A DNA stretch of 64,000 nucleotides from contig NC_092801.1 of the NCBI RefSeq assembly GCF_918797505.1, positions 38,680,517 through 38,744,516 on the forward strand. The letters are read 5' to 3'. Positions within the stretch are counted from its first letter, which is position 1; the number at the start of each line of letters is the position of its first letter. The position numbers and the translations under genes were made by a program. The notes beneath the pieces were generated by a model. The model searched no databases. It was given only the letters and a program-made list of their open reading frames with translations, and had not been told where the DNA came from. This stretch comes from Bemisia tabaci. Taxonomy: Eukaryota > Arthropoda > Insecta > Hemiptera > Aleyrodidae. Shown piece after piece: positions 22,367-33,330 of the stretch.

Positions 22367-23193
22367 TGTTTCGACCTCAATAAGTCAAGTTGCAAATTAT
22401 TGAAAAATTAAAAATTAAAATTTTAAACTTTCTGACAAAATTGTTTTAACTAAATTTGTAGTATCGTCGACTTTAGGAAGTGTAATTAGTTCCCAAATTG
22501 GTATATCACGTAATGTAAACAAGGAATTTTTTATTTTTAAAGCAATTATTGACAAATAATTTCAAGAAAGGCAAACGTATTTGAAGGAAAATTTAACAAC
22601 ATAATGATAGTTATTCCGATTCTTCACAGATTTTGTTTACGTAAAATGAAATGCCGTGAATATTGCTTGAAGAAATTTTGTTTGCAGTGCAGATCCTTGC
22701 ATTTAATTTTCCTTCATTTGAGAGGGTAGGCAATGTGCACTCTCAAGAGTTTGAATAGTGGTATTAGAATCTTTGGTCTTGTTTAAACGTGTTACCAGCG
22801 CGTTTATCCTTTCTACTACGATAAATAAACAGAAAAAAGAATAACTTATGTTATTTTTTAACCAATTGTTTTGTCAAATGTCCTAATTTTATTGGATGAG
22901 GACTTTTATTGAAACAATTTAAGCTTTATGGTGAGTTTATTTTCCTTGGCAGTGATAAACTGACATGCGCACCACTTACTATGATCATATTCTCAAACTG
23001 CATACAGGGAACGCATTCCTTCTGAGCTCATTCAATTTATGGCACCATAATTATTATCCGCAATGGGACTTGAAAAAAGGAGCTTGCATGAATTTTGAAT
23101 GCCACACTCTCCGCTTTGAATGGGGCAGTTACGCTGGTCACAGAAATCGTTTTTTGATGCTTGACTCCTGTAGATTACCAAAATTCAATAAGA

Positions 23194-23491
23194 TCTGTCT
23201 GAACAGCAACTTTCTACGTTCAATATTAGCCGAGCTACATTCCTTTGAAATGTCGGATTTTTGACGTCATCCACCTCGGTAATGACACCCTTGATTTCTT
23301 CCACCTTGCTTTCCTCCAAGTTTCTCGTTGAACAACCAGTGCAAACGTACGTCACACCGACTGATGAAAGCAAGGCGAAAGAAACCAAGGGTGTCACTGC
23401 CGCGGTGGATGACGTCAAAAACCCGACTTCTCAAGGGGCGATATGTCGGTTAATATTGAACGTGGTAAATTGCTTTTTGGACAGATCTCAT
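23194..23491. mobile_element. ~300-bp palindrome upstream of the coiled-coil exon
   Basis: AGATCTGTCTGAACAGCAAC and TTTTTGGACAGATCT are the outer arms; TTTTTGACGTCATCCACCTC and its inverse lie inside. It ends ~175 bases before the exon acceptor at 23665. Confidence 0.75.
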
Positions 23492-23665
23492 TATTTTTAG
23501 CTGATCTACAAGAAACAAGCATCAAAACACGCATTTGTGACTAGCGCAACTGATCCGTTGCTGCCTTTTGTTCGTGGGCCGATCGGGTACATTACAGCTG
23601 CACTTACAGAAAACTTAAATCATATTTCAGCGTCTTAATTTTTTCATTTTTCTTTTCATCCACAG

Positions 23666-24909
23666 GTGTGCAATGATTCGGGTGTCGAAGAGTTAAGCAA
23701 AGAAGATGCAAATGAACTCAAAACAAATCAAAAAGACACGAAGAAGCAACACCCTATTTCTAGCCATCTACATGAACGTGAAAATTCGGAAGAGGCGGAT
23801 TTGGAAAAAGAATATGACATCGTCAAATTCTCGCCAGAGCCAGAAATACGACAAAATCTTGAGCCTATTATGAACCACCCAACTGGAGGCAGGATACCAG
23901 AAAAGATCGATAAAACTGAGGAAACCCGCGAAGTTGAAGATGTTATAAATGGTGACACATCCAATACTCAAAAGACACGCATTTTAAGCCTTTACGACTC
24001 ATTTATTCCTAATCCTAGCGATGGAGCAACTGCAATATTTACAACAACATTGACATCTACGGTGGACAAAACCAAATCAGAAACAACGAACAAAGGTGAA
24101 ATACGCGATAATAAAGAACATGAAACATTTGTTGACGGCTTCCCCAGTGACGGAGAATCTAGTCGGCTCAGAGTCAGAGGAACAGAACCAAACGAAATAC
24201 AACCTAAGACGAAGGAAAATAACTGTGATGTAACAGTAAAAAGTGTAAATGACTTAGCCACTCCAGAAGAATCAAATTCTACGCACAAATTCAAATTTGA
24301 TCAGTTGATGTCGAAGATACTAACGGAAGTCGAGGTTGGGTTAGAGACAGAAGAAAAATTTGGCAACCAGCTAAAAATCAGAGCAGTGGAACCAAGCGGA
24401 ATCCAACCTGAAACGGAAGAAAATAACTGTGATGCAACTTTAAAAAGTGTAAATGACTCAGATCAAGCCACTCCAAAGAATCAAATTTTACGCAGGGTTT
24501 CAAATTTGATGAGTTGGTGTCGAAGATACTAACGGAGGACGATGTAGAGCTAGAGGTAGGCGGAGAATTGAACAGTGTCACCGAAGAAGAGCCGGAGCTG
24601 TGTGGAGTAGAAGGAGAGGAGGTACGGAGTGAAGGGTCTAACGGAGAAGAAGAGGAGGACGAGGAGACAAAGGAGAGACGCGAGAGGAAACGAAAGGAGA
24701 TGGAGGAATTCAAACTGGCGTTGGCGGCGAAGCGGAGTGAGCGACAAAAGGCGATAGCGAGCATCGCCGAGGAGATGCGAACCCTCCGGAAAACCAGCGA
24801 GGAGCTCGAGAGCGAACGGGAGGAAAAGAAACGACTCGAGGCTCACGTCACCGCGCTCAAGGATGTCGCCGCCATCAGCAGACAGATGCTCAAGATCAGA
24901 GAAATCCAG
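23666..24909 (+). CDS. Internal exon of a large acidic coiled-coil protein (with apparent 1-base deletion)
   Basis: This is an upstream coding exon of the gene completed at 29085-32879. It starts after a pyrimidine-rich acceptor ending CACAG and ends at CAG|GTTGGT after an intact codon. The next exon also opens in phase 0, so the join is seamless. The first ~270 codons are rich in E, K, D, S, T and N and look disordered. They contain a 68-codon direct duplication (about 24160-24350 and 24364-24560). The second copy lacks one base near 24475, which moves the frame from the one opening at 23666 to the one open from 24477 to the donor. From about 24650 the sequence is an E/K/R-rich coiled coil that runs into the next exon. 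No catalytic motif is visible and I do not recognise the family; a structural or scaffold role is only inferred. The exon carrying the start codon is upstream and not identified. The frame change may be an assembly error, an allele, or real damage. Confidence 0.75.
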
Positions 24910-24959
24910 GTTGGTTCTGCTTGATCGGATCTATGCTGGTGATTTTGGTTCCTGTTAAC

Positions 24960-25467
24960 AATGGAGATGTTGCATGTGTGAGGGATTTGCGATTTGACTG
25001 TTGATACTGAAGTAAAAGTTCGCGAGAAACACGATGGTGCCACTGGTTTTCTCTGAAATCATCAACCAAGCTCAAAAAAAGCTCTCAAGTTGAGGCCAAG
25101 ATGGAGGGGATATCCCGCCCTACCCTGAGAGTCCACCTCTACATCCAAATAAACTCTCCATGCAAAGTTAGGGAGCAAATACATTAGCAGGGTTGCCGTG
25201 TTTTCAGTTTTGGAGTTCCCAAATAAAGTGGCAGCCCTGTCAATGTATTTGCTCCCTATCTTTGCATGGAGAGTTTGTTTTGATGTAGAGGTGGACTCTC
25301 AGGGTAGGGCGGGATATCCCCTCCATCTTGGCCTCAACTTGAGAGCTTTTTTTGAACTTGGTTGATGATTTCAGAGAAAACCAGTGGCACCATCGTGTTT
25401 CTCGCGAACTTTTACATAAGAAACAACAGATAAATCGCAAATCCCTCACACATGCAACATCTCCATT
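24960..25467. mobile_element. Palindromic ~500-bp MITE inside the coiled-coil gene intron
   Basis: Two near-identical arms of ~230 bases (to about 25195, and from about 25230) in inverted orientation around a short centre. The ends are AATGGAGATGTTGCA and its inverse. It begins 50 bases after the splice donor, so the pre-mRNA would carry a very long hairpin. Confidence 0.85.
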
Positions 25468-25489
25468 TCCAGTGAAATTCTGTGCCGGA

Positions 25490-25672
25490 GTCTACATAGC
25501 GCCCAAAAACCCTGAATGCAAGGTGAAATTAGCATACCATAAAACCGTATGGAACTCAGCAAAAAAAGTGGATTCCGCCACGATTAGTGTTAGCCACTCC
25601 GTAAGGAGAGTAGATTCCGCTCTGCATTCATATCACTCGGGAATTTTGGGCGCTATGTAGACTCGCGTACCG
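25490..25672. mobile_element. Palindromic element CATAGCGCCCAAAA, copy 1 (intronic)
   Basis: Inverted arms: GTCTACATAGCGCCCAAAAA and TTTTGGGCGCTATGTAGAC enclose a smaller inverted region. Recurs at 53590-53785. Confidence 0.72.
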
Positions 25673-25699
25673 TAGGTAAGTTGAACGCAAGAATTCACC

Positions 25700-25930
25700 T
25701 AAATAAATACACGCGATGCGACGTTTCAAAATTTTCGCTGTCTTTCGATTTTTTACGGAAAAATTGTTGGTTGAATCTGTTTGCGAAATTTACTGAATTT
25801 GATCGGCAACACAAAGAAAATTCAGTGAAATTTCCGGACAGCTCCGTTGAACAATCTCTCTGTAAAAAAATGAAATGGCGGTGGAAATTTCGAAGCGTCT
25901 CATGGCGCAAATGATACTTTGCTAGAAAGA
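25700..25930. mobile_element. GAAATTGTTGGTTGAATCTG MITE, copy 2 (intronic)
   Basis: Matches 16370-16610 through both arms (AATTGTTGGTTGAATCTGTT and AGCTCCGTTGAACAATCTCT). A short end fragment lies at 19414-19445. Confidence 0.7.
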
Positions 25931-26729
25931 TGACGATATTCAACTTGAATCACAATGAGAAAAAATTAAACTGAAGACGTCGTTTAAAATGTAATGACTA
26001 AAAGTGAAAGAAGAATAAAAAGATGAAATGATCACAGAAATTGATAAAAAATACATCGTATTACTTACCACTCCAACAGGAGTGCCCATAGTTCAAGCAG
26101 GACCCTGCAAAACAGAAGAAAGATATTCATCAGAAACTGGGAACTTATATAACCTCCAGAATTTCACCGATGCAAAGAAAAACTTCATGACTTCTGCGCC
26201 TTACACGAAATCCTCGAACAATCTGTAAAGGGCTACTAAATTATGAAAGAATTTTGACTCGCAAATCCATTTTTCTGAGGGTAAAGTTATAAGACCTTTC
26301 GTCAAGATTATTTGTCACCGCACCTGTTTTTCCAGTGGTTTACGTCCACCCGTTTTTTCGACAGGGAAGTTTTGGTCCACGTACCAATTATTGATACTCA
26401 AAATTAAATATTCTTGACAGCATACTGAGGAATTTTTCTGCCTAAATCGAGTCACTTTTTTCTCTAATGAAATTTGAAAGTTATGCTAAACTTTATTAAA
26501 TACGGATGCTAGGACTTGATGAATTTAGGACTACCGCTCTCTTTTAGTGCCGTAGCATCTTGATTTATTTTGCGGAGAACGCTGCGTATTCTTAAAGGAT
26601 GTCCGTCATTCTCAATATGTTGGGGTGCCTTCAATTTCGAATGATACTATGCAAAACTTCTGTTGTGAAATAGTTGCTTGAGGTGCCGCGCCGCGGCGCG
26701 GCGAGCGGGCGGCCAGCGCGGAGCGCGCA

Positions 26730-26806
26730 TTGGCGCCTACAAACCCAAGTGGATACTTCAAACATTGCGTATTGCGTGAAGTATCCACTTAGGTTTGTAG
26801 GCACCA
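26730..26806. repeat. Hairpin box, copy 2
   Basis: Arms GGCGCCTACAAACCCAAGTG and inverse, loop ACATTGCGTATTGCGT, inside the coiled-coil gene intron. Confidence 0.85.
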
Positions 26807-28180
26807 ATGAGCATCTCGCGCTGGTTGCACGCCGCTCCGCTCTGATTTGCTCTTATATTTAAACTCGCAGAGTCAGCGTTTTTCAACGCATGATATTGGG
26901 ATGCTTGCATATACTGTATGGACTATCCTCATTTAAATTGATGAAAAAAGATATGCATGAAAGGGAAATATATTGTGAATTTTTTAAATATTAATGTGGT
27001 TCCGCGTACAATTCAATGCTTTTGAAAACCCTTTAATTTTTTTATTTTATATTTCGTGCTTTTACTGTGCTGCAGCGCGGTGTACGCGCAACCAAACACT
27101 TAAAATTGGACGTATTTGATTCTAAAAGATCGATGTTCAGGATTTTGGCAGTAAATGACACAAGGTTTAGTGACCCAATAAACTTAATACTCAAAACTAA
27201 AGAACCATCAAAAGAGCGGCAAGAATTTTTGTTGCGTGCAGTCACTAGGGCTTGAATGAGCAAAATTGATCTGGATTTCAAGAGAGTTACCTGGAAGTGT
27301 AGAGTAGCAAAACCCTCGCCCACTTCAATAGTTGTTACCCTACTTTCCCGAAAAAAAAGGCTGAAGTTTCTCTCAACACGCGTATACTTTATTATCGTCC
27401 AGGGTGGCTAGCAGAAAACCTTTCCTCCCGCTGAAAGCCGAATTGTTTACTTCCCTTCCGTTTGGGACCAATTTTTACACCAGAGTTTCCCAGTTATTTA
27501 GGGTTCATTTACTCTGTTTGGTCCTGGAAAACCACCGTGTTAAACTCCTGAATTTGCCCCCAAAATCAACAACCATCTTATACTTTGAAATGTGCGCTTA
27601 TTTATGACGATTTCTTCCGAACTTTAGAGGCGTGTAAGTATTCATGGAAAAGGAAAGATTAAAAATGAGGGGCTTGGAGGACAAGGCGCATAAGTTCAGT
27701 TTTTGCCAATGCCAGAAATACGTTTTTGAATTTTTGAAATTACATAGATCCTTAAATGGCGGAAAGAAAGTACAAACTGACTTTTGGATGCTTAAAAATC
27801 GGCATTTGGCAGCGAATTTCTCACAAAATATACACTAGGATTAGTTTTACTGGAAATCATGAATACCTCAATTTTTTTCACAAACTGCACTAATGTGTCC
27901 ATCCTCCAAACCCCTTAAATGAGCTTTGAAAATTCAAGGATAAACCTCGAAATTAACTCTAATCGAATTTCCTCGTTCGAAAGTACGGTCCAACTCCGAA
28001 ACAAAAATAGTGAGAACGAGAGAAACATGAATTCAACTGAAATTCAGTTGACAAAACGTGTTTTGCGGGCATGTCATTTTGTTTCTAAAAGGAGCCTATG
28101 CAACGCCTCTGTTATGAAATAGTTGCTTGAGGTGCCGCGCCGCGGCACAGCGAGCTGGCGGTCAGCACAAAACGCGCATT

Positions 28181-28254
28181 GGCGCCTACAAACCTAAGTG
28201 GATACTTCAAACATTGCGCAATGCGTGAAGTATCCACTTAGGTTTGTAGGCGCC
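28181..28254. repeat. Hairpin box, copy 3
   Basis: Perfect arms GGCGCCTACAAACCTAAGTG plus GATACTTCA and inverse. The second intronic copy in the same orientation. Confidence 0.88.
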
Positions 28255-29084
28255 AGTGAGCCTCTCCAGCTGGCAGCACGCCGCTCCGCTCTGTTTGACT
28301 CCAATATTTAAAGAGTCAGCATTTTTCAACTCATGATTTTGAAATGCTTGGACTCCCTGCATGAACTAGTCTGATTTAAATTGTTAAAAAAAGATATGCA
28401 TTAAAGGAAAATATGTATACTCTTAAAGGGTCAAATCATACAATATTTTCGTTGATTCATACAAAAAAGTCGGAAATGCCCTCCTTAACGCGCAGATTTA
28501 TTGCAATAAAATTCAAGTAAGTTGAAAGGTTTCGCTGCATCGGCAATTGCCTGCCTCTCTGATACATGGAGCGCATCTTATTGATAGTTTAAAATTTGCA
28601 TTTCGGTGGCTAAAGTGCAAAACCGCACATCTGCTGCACTGCGGCGTTTCAATTCTACATCCTACTTTAATTTTTCGAATAGAAACGAGTACATTTCATA
28701 CCTTGAAATTTATACAGGTTGTGTTTTACCGATAGAGAAGAGAAAACATGGAAGTTTTCAAGATATTCAGTTAACCAGCTTCCCAAAGAGAAAATAAAGT
28801 ATGATGGGAAGTCTGCGATGTTGCAAACAGTGCTAAGAGGTTTCGCAGTTTGGCCGTCGATTTTTTGACGAAATGAGGTAAAAACATCGACATTTCTTTA
28901 AAAAAAATCACACTTTTACTACCTCAAATCACACTTTTATTTCAATATTTTCATTCCACTGTTCTACTCGAGCATGAAGATATACCTACCCAACACTAAT
29001 TATTTTGTAGTGGAATTTTTTCTGAAAATAATTTCATGCTTGTAATTTTAAGTAACATCGATCTCGTTTACTTTTTTGTCGTAG

Positions 29085-32000
29085 GTGACGGACCTCAAAT
29101 CCAAACTCGAGAGTCTTGAAACCACCAGCTTAAACGATTTCAACGAGCTTCGTGTCGAGTACGAAAAACAGATGGAGAACATCCGCTCTTTACGGCAGTT
29201 ATACGACGAGCGCGCCGCCGCCATGTCCCTCGAACACCAACGCCAGATGGAGCGAGAGCGGGCCAAAGTCGAGGTCCTCGAGCTCAAACTCCGCGATCAG
29301 GAAACCGCTTTCCGCGAGCACAACGACGAAGTAGCAGAGCTTCGGAAAGCAGTCGAGCGAGCTGAAGCAGAGCGCGAGAAAGTCACCGCCGACTACAACG
29401 AGCTCAAAGAGCGCACATCATCCCTCTCATGCGAGAACAAAGCGCTCTCCTCCCAGATGACGCTGATCAACAACCTCTTCTCACATATGCTCACTGAGCC
29501 GGACTTAGATTTGGACAAACTCACCTCTTTACTCAAAGATAATCACAACCTCATCAACGACCTTACCATCAAAGGCGATATCAACGAGACTGCAGCTCTG
29601 CTCGTGCACATAACCCGTCAGGCCGAGGCGAACGATGAATCCCGCGTTGAGACGACAAAAGAGCGAGACAGCGTACAGCAAGAGATAGCCGAGAACCTTC
29701 CCAAAGTCTGGCGTGTTCTGCTCGAGCTGCTGTCACATTACTCAGCGCCGATCGCAGTTCCTGACGCCGACAAGACCAACGGATGTTACAAGGATATCGA
29801 AACGCCGTACGGCACGAGGAGCGTGATCAGCGTGAGCCAGACTTTCCTCAGACTCAAAGATCTCATCCTCGAGAAGAACAGTCTGGTGAAAGAGGTGGGG
29901 CGATTGAAGACGCTGAACACGACGTTGGAGACGAGGCTCGATAACCAGGAGAAGAGACTGTCTGTCGTTTCGAGCGAGCTGCACAAGACTTGGGGGGTGG
30001 TGAGCAAGCTCCGGATGCAGCACAAGCAACTGCACACGTCGGAGCAGATCCTGCGGTACGAGCTCCAGCACAAGCGGCTCATGCTCAACGAGTTGAAAGA
30101 AGAGCTGGAGTACTGTCGCGTCAAGTGGGAGGAGGCTCGGAAGAAGAACGATCAGTCGGAGGAGGATTGGCTGGAGCTGAGGAAGGAGTTCTCGGAGAGG
30201 AAGATTCGTCAGACCAGCAACTCGGCTGAGAGCGGGTATGACGAGGATGACAGTGGGCAGATAGGGTCGTCGGATAGCCCGTCTGAAGATGCAGATGAGA
30301 TTGATCTACCGGAGGATGATTGTCCGAGCTCGGAGTCTGTGTCTCCGGAGCCGAGTTTTATTGGAAATACAGGTGAGAAGGGTGAATTGTCAAAGGCACC
30401 AACCTTAGCAAAGGATGAACATTCACAAATGATGACCATCTCGTCCATGCGGAGTCCTGACAGAATCTCTGCCGAAGTACCAAAAGATGGAGAACCAGTG
30501 GGGTCTCATCAAAGCCCGGGTTTAAGAACAACCTCTCCGGAAGATAGCAGCATTGAAGATGAAGTTGTCATCAACAGAAGTGGGTCTCAAGAGAGTCAAA
30601 CAATGAATGAGGAGAGGCAGGCCGTAATGTGCAAATCGCCAGAGCCAACAATAAGCGTTAGTGATAATATCAGTCTACATGATGTGAATCAGATAGAGGC
30701 AGAAAAAAAGGAAAAAGAAACTGAAAGAAGTACGGACAATGTCACACCTGAAGTGACTTCTGCATTCAGTGAGGACGTACCAAATGTGGCAGAGGAGAAA
30801 CACGTATTGGAAAATACGGGTGAGAAAAGGTTCGGAAATTCTAATGTTAGTTCAAGTGTTGAAGTCGACCTGCTCTCGCAAGAAGAAATGCGTGATTTAA
30901 AGCACGAGGTGGTTGCTCAGAGAGAAGATAATGACGGTCTGATTTTATCAGAATCAGAACCAAGGCATGTCACTGATCCTACTAATTTACATAGCTTAGA
31001 AGATAATGAATTACTGCATAAGAAATCAGAGGTCATTAGCCAACCTGAATATCTAAAATTACAGCCACTTTCTACTTGTGTGCCAAATGAGACAGTTGGG
31101 TCATGTGCACTACAGAACTCTGAAAAAGAGATGGAAGGGAATGAAGATAAACAATGCATAGAAGCTGCTGAAAATAGTGATGGTTTATTGGACACGCGTG
31201 CTCTTAGACTGAAGCGACTGGAAGAGCAATGCACTTCTGTGCTGAGCAAGATGTCCAAAACTTCTCAAAGAAGTGATTCGATGTCTTCTAGATTGGAAGA
31301 ACTGCATAAGAAGCATGGTTCTTTAGATGTAGTGGATTGTACCTCTGAGCAAAGAACCAGTCCATCGGCTGAAAATTCCAAAACAAACTCCAATTTTTCA
31401 GGGAAAGAAAGTTCAATGACCTGTGATGAAATTTTAGATGCTCGCGCTCTTAGACTTACGCGTTTAGAGGAGCAGTGCTCCTCTTTGTTGCACAAAATGG
31501 TCAAGACTTCTGAAAGAGGTGATTCAATTTCTGACAAACTAGATCAACTTCACGAACAGTATGGATCTACAGATGCAGAGTCGAGTGAATGTCGTTTGGA
31601 ACCAAAAAGTGAGTCAAAGGTAAACCAAGAACCAATAATTCCAACCTTAACAAACCCAGAAACAGGGATGGTTCCTAAATTAGATGACGAAAAAAACAAA
31701 GTGGAAGAATGCAAGGGCAGTGAAGCTGTGCTAGACGCAAGAGCTCTCCGTTTGAAAAGGCTGGAAGAACAATGTTCCTCGCTTTTGACTAAAATGTCAA
31801 GGACTTCGCAAAGAGGTGATAGTATATCCGAAAAATTAGAGGAACTTCACTCTCAGTACGGGTCTACGGAGACTGGGGCAAGTAGCAGCGATAGAGAGAG
31901 GGTAGGAAGTAGGCCTAGATTGCAGCGGATGAGGCGGCAATCAACTTCAAGTTCGGAGGGGTCTACGGAAGTGAAGGATATCGACAAAACACAAGTAGTT

Positions 32001-32879
32001 CAGAGTAGTTCAGATCCACTCCCTACTGATGGAGGGAGCGGTGCCCCTATGCAAGAAAGTACGGGTACCACTGAAACTTCTGAGCGACTGGGATGTGAAT
32101 CTGAGAGCAATCTAACTTTGCATAATGAAACCTCTGCATTTGAAACTGAATCTAAAGGCTCTGAAAGAGATGTAGAATCAAAGTGTAGTTCGATTACTGC
32201 GACCTCTCTAGACACACCAGGTGACTCTAAGGAAATTCCAGGAGACTTAACTGCAGGAATCTGCAACGCAGAGGTTGAAAAAACATCTCTCTATCTGGAA
32301 GAACAACTTTCTCCCGGTGATCTTTCCGATTCCATATCAGCGGTTGACTCGACAGACTTGCTTGTAGAAAACAATGAGCCGACTCCTTCCCAAAGGAAGG
32401 AAACCACACAAGAACACACTTCGCGGCCTGACGAGGTTTTCAAAAGCGACATGGAGAGTCAAAATGAGACATTCAAAAATACAAGTGACCGACTTGAAAA
32501 CCGATCTTTGAGGCTGACCATGCTGGAAAATCAATCCCAAAATTTGTTCAAGAGATTGACAATAACTTCCAATAAGCGAGAGGCTCTGTCGAACAGACTA
32601 GAGAGTTTGCATGAGCACTACGGATCCACGGAAAACATTACTTCTTTGGAGATGGTCTCAACTTCTGGCGGAAATGAAGACAGAGTAAAAGCAGACGATC
32701 CAGTAGAAACTAACTCCTCCGAATCTTCTTTGGCTGATTTGAAACGAACAGGAGAGGAACCGTCAGATCCTTCAGTGGAACTACCCTCGAATAATAATGC
32801 AGAATTCTCAACACCACCTCATGAGGTTTCCTCTACATCTGTGTCTCCAGAACAAGATCAAAATTTAAACGAAAAATGA
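29085..32879 (+). CDS. Terminal coding exon of a large coiled-coil protein with four ~46-residue repeats
   Basis: An uninterrupted 1,264-codon exon after the acceptor TTTTTTGTCGTAG, ending in TGA. Its first codon is GTG read as an internal valine, not a start. Exon residues 1-175 are continuous coiled coil rich in E, K, R, Q and L. Residues ~195-370 form a conserved-looking helical segment (including LLELLSHYSAPI and a leucine-rich heptad stretch). Residues ~385-700 are acidic, S/T/E-rich and probably disordered. The tail holds four related repeats starting near residues 701, 783, 882 and 1136. Each has the pattern LDxRALRLxRLEEQ, then a KMxxTSxRGDS-like core, then LEELHxxYGS. No signal peptide, membrane segment or catalytic motif is seen, so it is probably a cytoplasmic scaffold (inference). 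I do not recognise the family. Codon use is GC-rich in the coiled-coil part and AT-rich in the repeat part. Confidence 0.88.
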   Translation: MTDLKSKLESLETTSLNDFNELRVEYEKQMENIRSLRQLYDERAAAMSLEHQRQMERERAKVEVLELKLRDQETAFREHNDEVAELRKAVERAEAEREKVTADYNELKERTSSLSCENKALSSQMTLINNLFSHMLTEPDLDLDKLTSLLKDNHNLINDLTIKGDINETAALLVHITRQAEANDESRVETTKERDSVQQEIAENLPKVWRVLLELLSHYSAPIAVPDADKTNGCYKDIETPYGTRSVISVSQTFLRLKDLILEKNSLVKEVGRLKTLNTTLETRLDNQEKRLSVVSSELHKTWGVVSKLRMQHKQLHTSEQILRYELQHKRLMLNELKEELEYCRVKWEEARKKNDQSEEDWLELRKEFSERKIRQTSNSAESGYDEDDSGQIGSSDSPSEDADEIDLPEDDCPSSESVSPEPSFIGNTGEKGELSKAPTLAKDEHSQMMTISSMRSPDRISAEVPKDGEPVGSHQSPGLRTTSPEDSSIEDEVVINRSGSQESQTMNEERQAVMCKSPEPTISVSDNISLHDVNQIEAEKKEKETERSTDNVTPEVTSAFSEDVPNVAEEKHVLENTGEKRFGNSNVSSSVEVDLLSQEEMRDLKHEVVAQREDNDGLILSESEPRHVTDPTNLHSLEDNELLHKKSEVISQPEYLKLQPLSTCVPNETVGSCALQNSEKEMEGNEDKQCIEAAENSDGLLDTRALRLKRLEEQCTSVLSKMSKTSQRSDSMSSRLEELHKKHGSLDVVDCTSEQRTSPSAENSKTNSNFSGKESSMTCDEILDARALRLTRLEEQCSSLLHKMVKTSERGDSISDKLDQLHEQYGSTDAESSECRLEPKSESKVNQEPIIPTLTNPETGMVPKLDDEKNKVEECKGSEAVLDARALRLKRLEEQCSSLLTKMSRTSQRGDSISEKLEELHSQYGSTETGASSSDRERVGSRPRLQRMRRQSTSSSEGSTEVKDIDKTQVVQSSSDPLPTDGGSGAPMQESTGTTETSERLGCESESNLTLHNETSAFETESKGSERDVESKCSSITATSLDTPGDSKEIPGDLTAGICNAEVEKTSLYLEEQLSPGDLSDSISAVDSTDLLVENNEPTPSQRKETTQEHTSRPDEVFKSDMESQNETFKNTSDRLENRSLRLTMLENQSQNLFKRLTITSNKREALSNRLESLHEHYGSTENITSLEMVSTSGGNEDRVKADDPVETNSSESSLADLKRTGEEPSDPSVELPSNNNAEFSTPPHEVSSTSVSPEQDQNLNEK

Positions 32880-32969
32880 GTCTCAAAAACTAAAAACATA
32901 TGCTCGACCCGCGGGGCCCCAGCCATTGCACGCTGGTCGTGATTAACGCAAAGCTCCTTCGGATGAACT

Positions 32970-33330
32970 CAAGTAGCATTTTTCAACGGAAAAATCGCGA
33001 TTTGTTGCGATTTTGTCGGCGATAAAATCGCTAAGATCATCAAAAACTGAACGATTATCCTCGATCTTGTTGCAATAAAATAGCGATTTCATCGCCTGGC
33101 ACTTTTTTGCAATATTATAGCAACAAAAATCGCGATATATGGCGATTTAATCTCGATTTTATCGACGAAAATTGATCGTGATTTCATTGAACAAAAAATT
33201 GCAATGCATAGCAATTTACCGCCTGCATAAATCGCAATTTTTTATTCGATAATATTGCGATAAATTGCCACCGGTATAATCGCGATAATCAACTGATAAA
33301 ATTGCTATTTATCGCGATCACTGCTACTTG
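32970..33330. mobile_element. CAAGTAGCA MITE just downstream of the coiled-coil gene
   Basis: Inverted ends CAAGTAGCA and TGCTACTTG, ~360 bp. It starts 91 bases after the stop codon, and an AATAAA inside it (33074) is the first polyadenylation-like signal after the gene, so the element may supply the 3' end (inference). Confidence 0.78.

Larger units (their letters stand above)
20750..23190. other. Region upstream of the coiled-coil exon, no exon identified
   Basis: Besides the tandem units at 21155-21390, a C-run (21759-21768) and the palindrome at 22347, the sequence is AT-rich. It should be intron or intergenic DNA of the coiled-coil gene, but no exon can be defended. Confidence 0.5.
26230..28440 (-). 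mobile_element. Intronic composite repeat, inverted relative to 61.5-64 kb
   Basis: It runs opposite to the 61490-64000 copy. One end (26290-26400) matches the inverted repeat of 491-2034. Two ~350-bp direct copies of the hairpin module (26640-26990 and 28085-28440) flank a ~1.1 kb body (TTAAATGAGCTTTGAAAATT at 27915 is typical). No intact protein is evident. Confidence 0.68.
24910..29084 (+). other. Intron of the coiled-coil gene, filled with repeats
   Basis: A 4.2 kb GT-AG intron in phase 0. It holds a ~500-bp palindromic element directly after the donor, a second palindromic element at 25490-25672, a MITE at 25700-25930, and the composite repeat at 26230-28440. I see no additional exon. 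The last ~600 bases before the acceptor include a diverged repeat tail (28730-28830) but no gene. Confidence 0.8.

Noticed and set aside
29990..30229. Alternative frames over the coiled-coil exon
   Set aside because: Shadow frames in GC-rich coding DNA; the main frame is continuous for 1,264 codons with matching splice phase.
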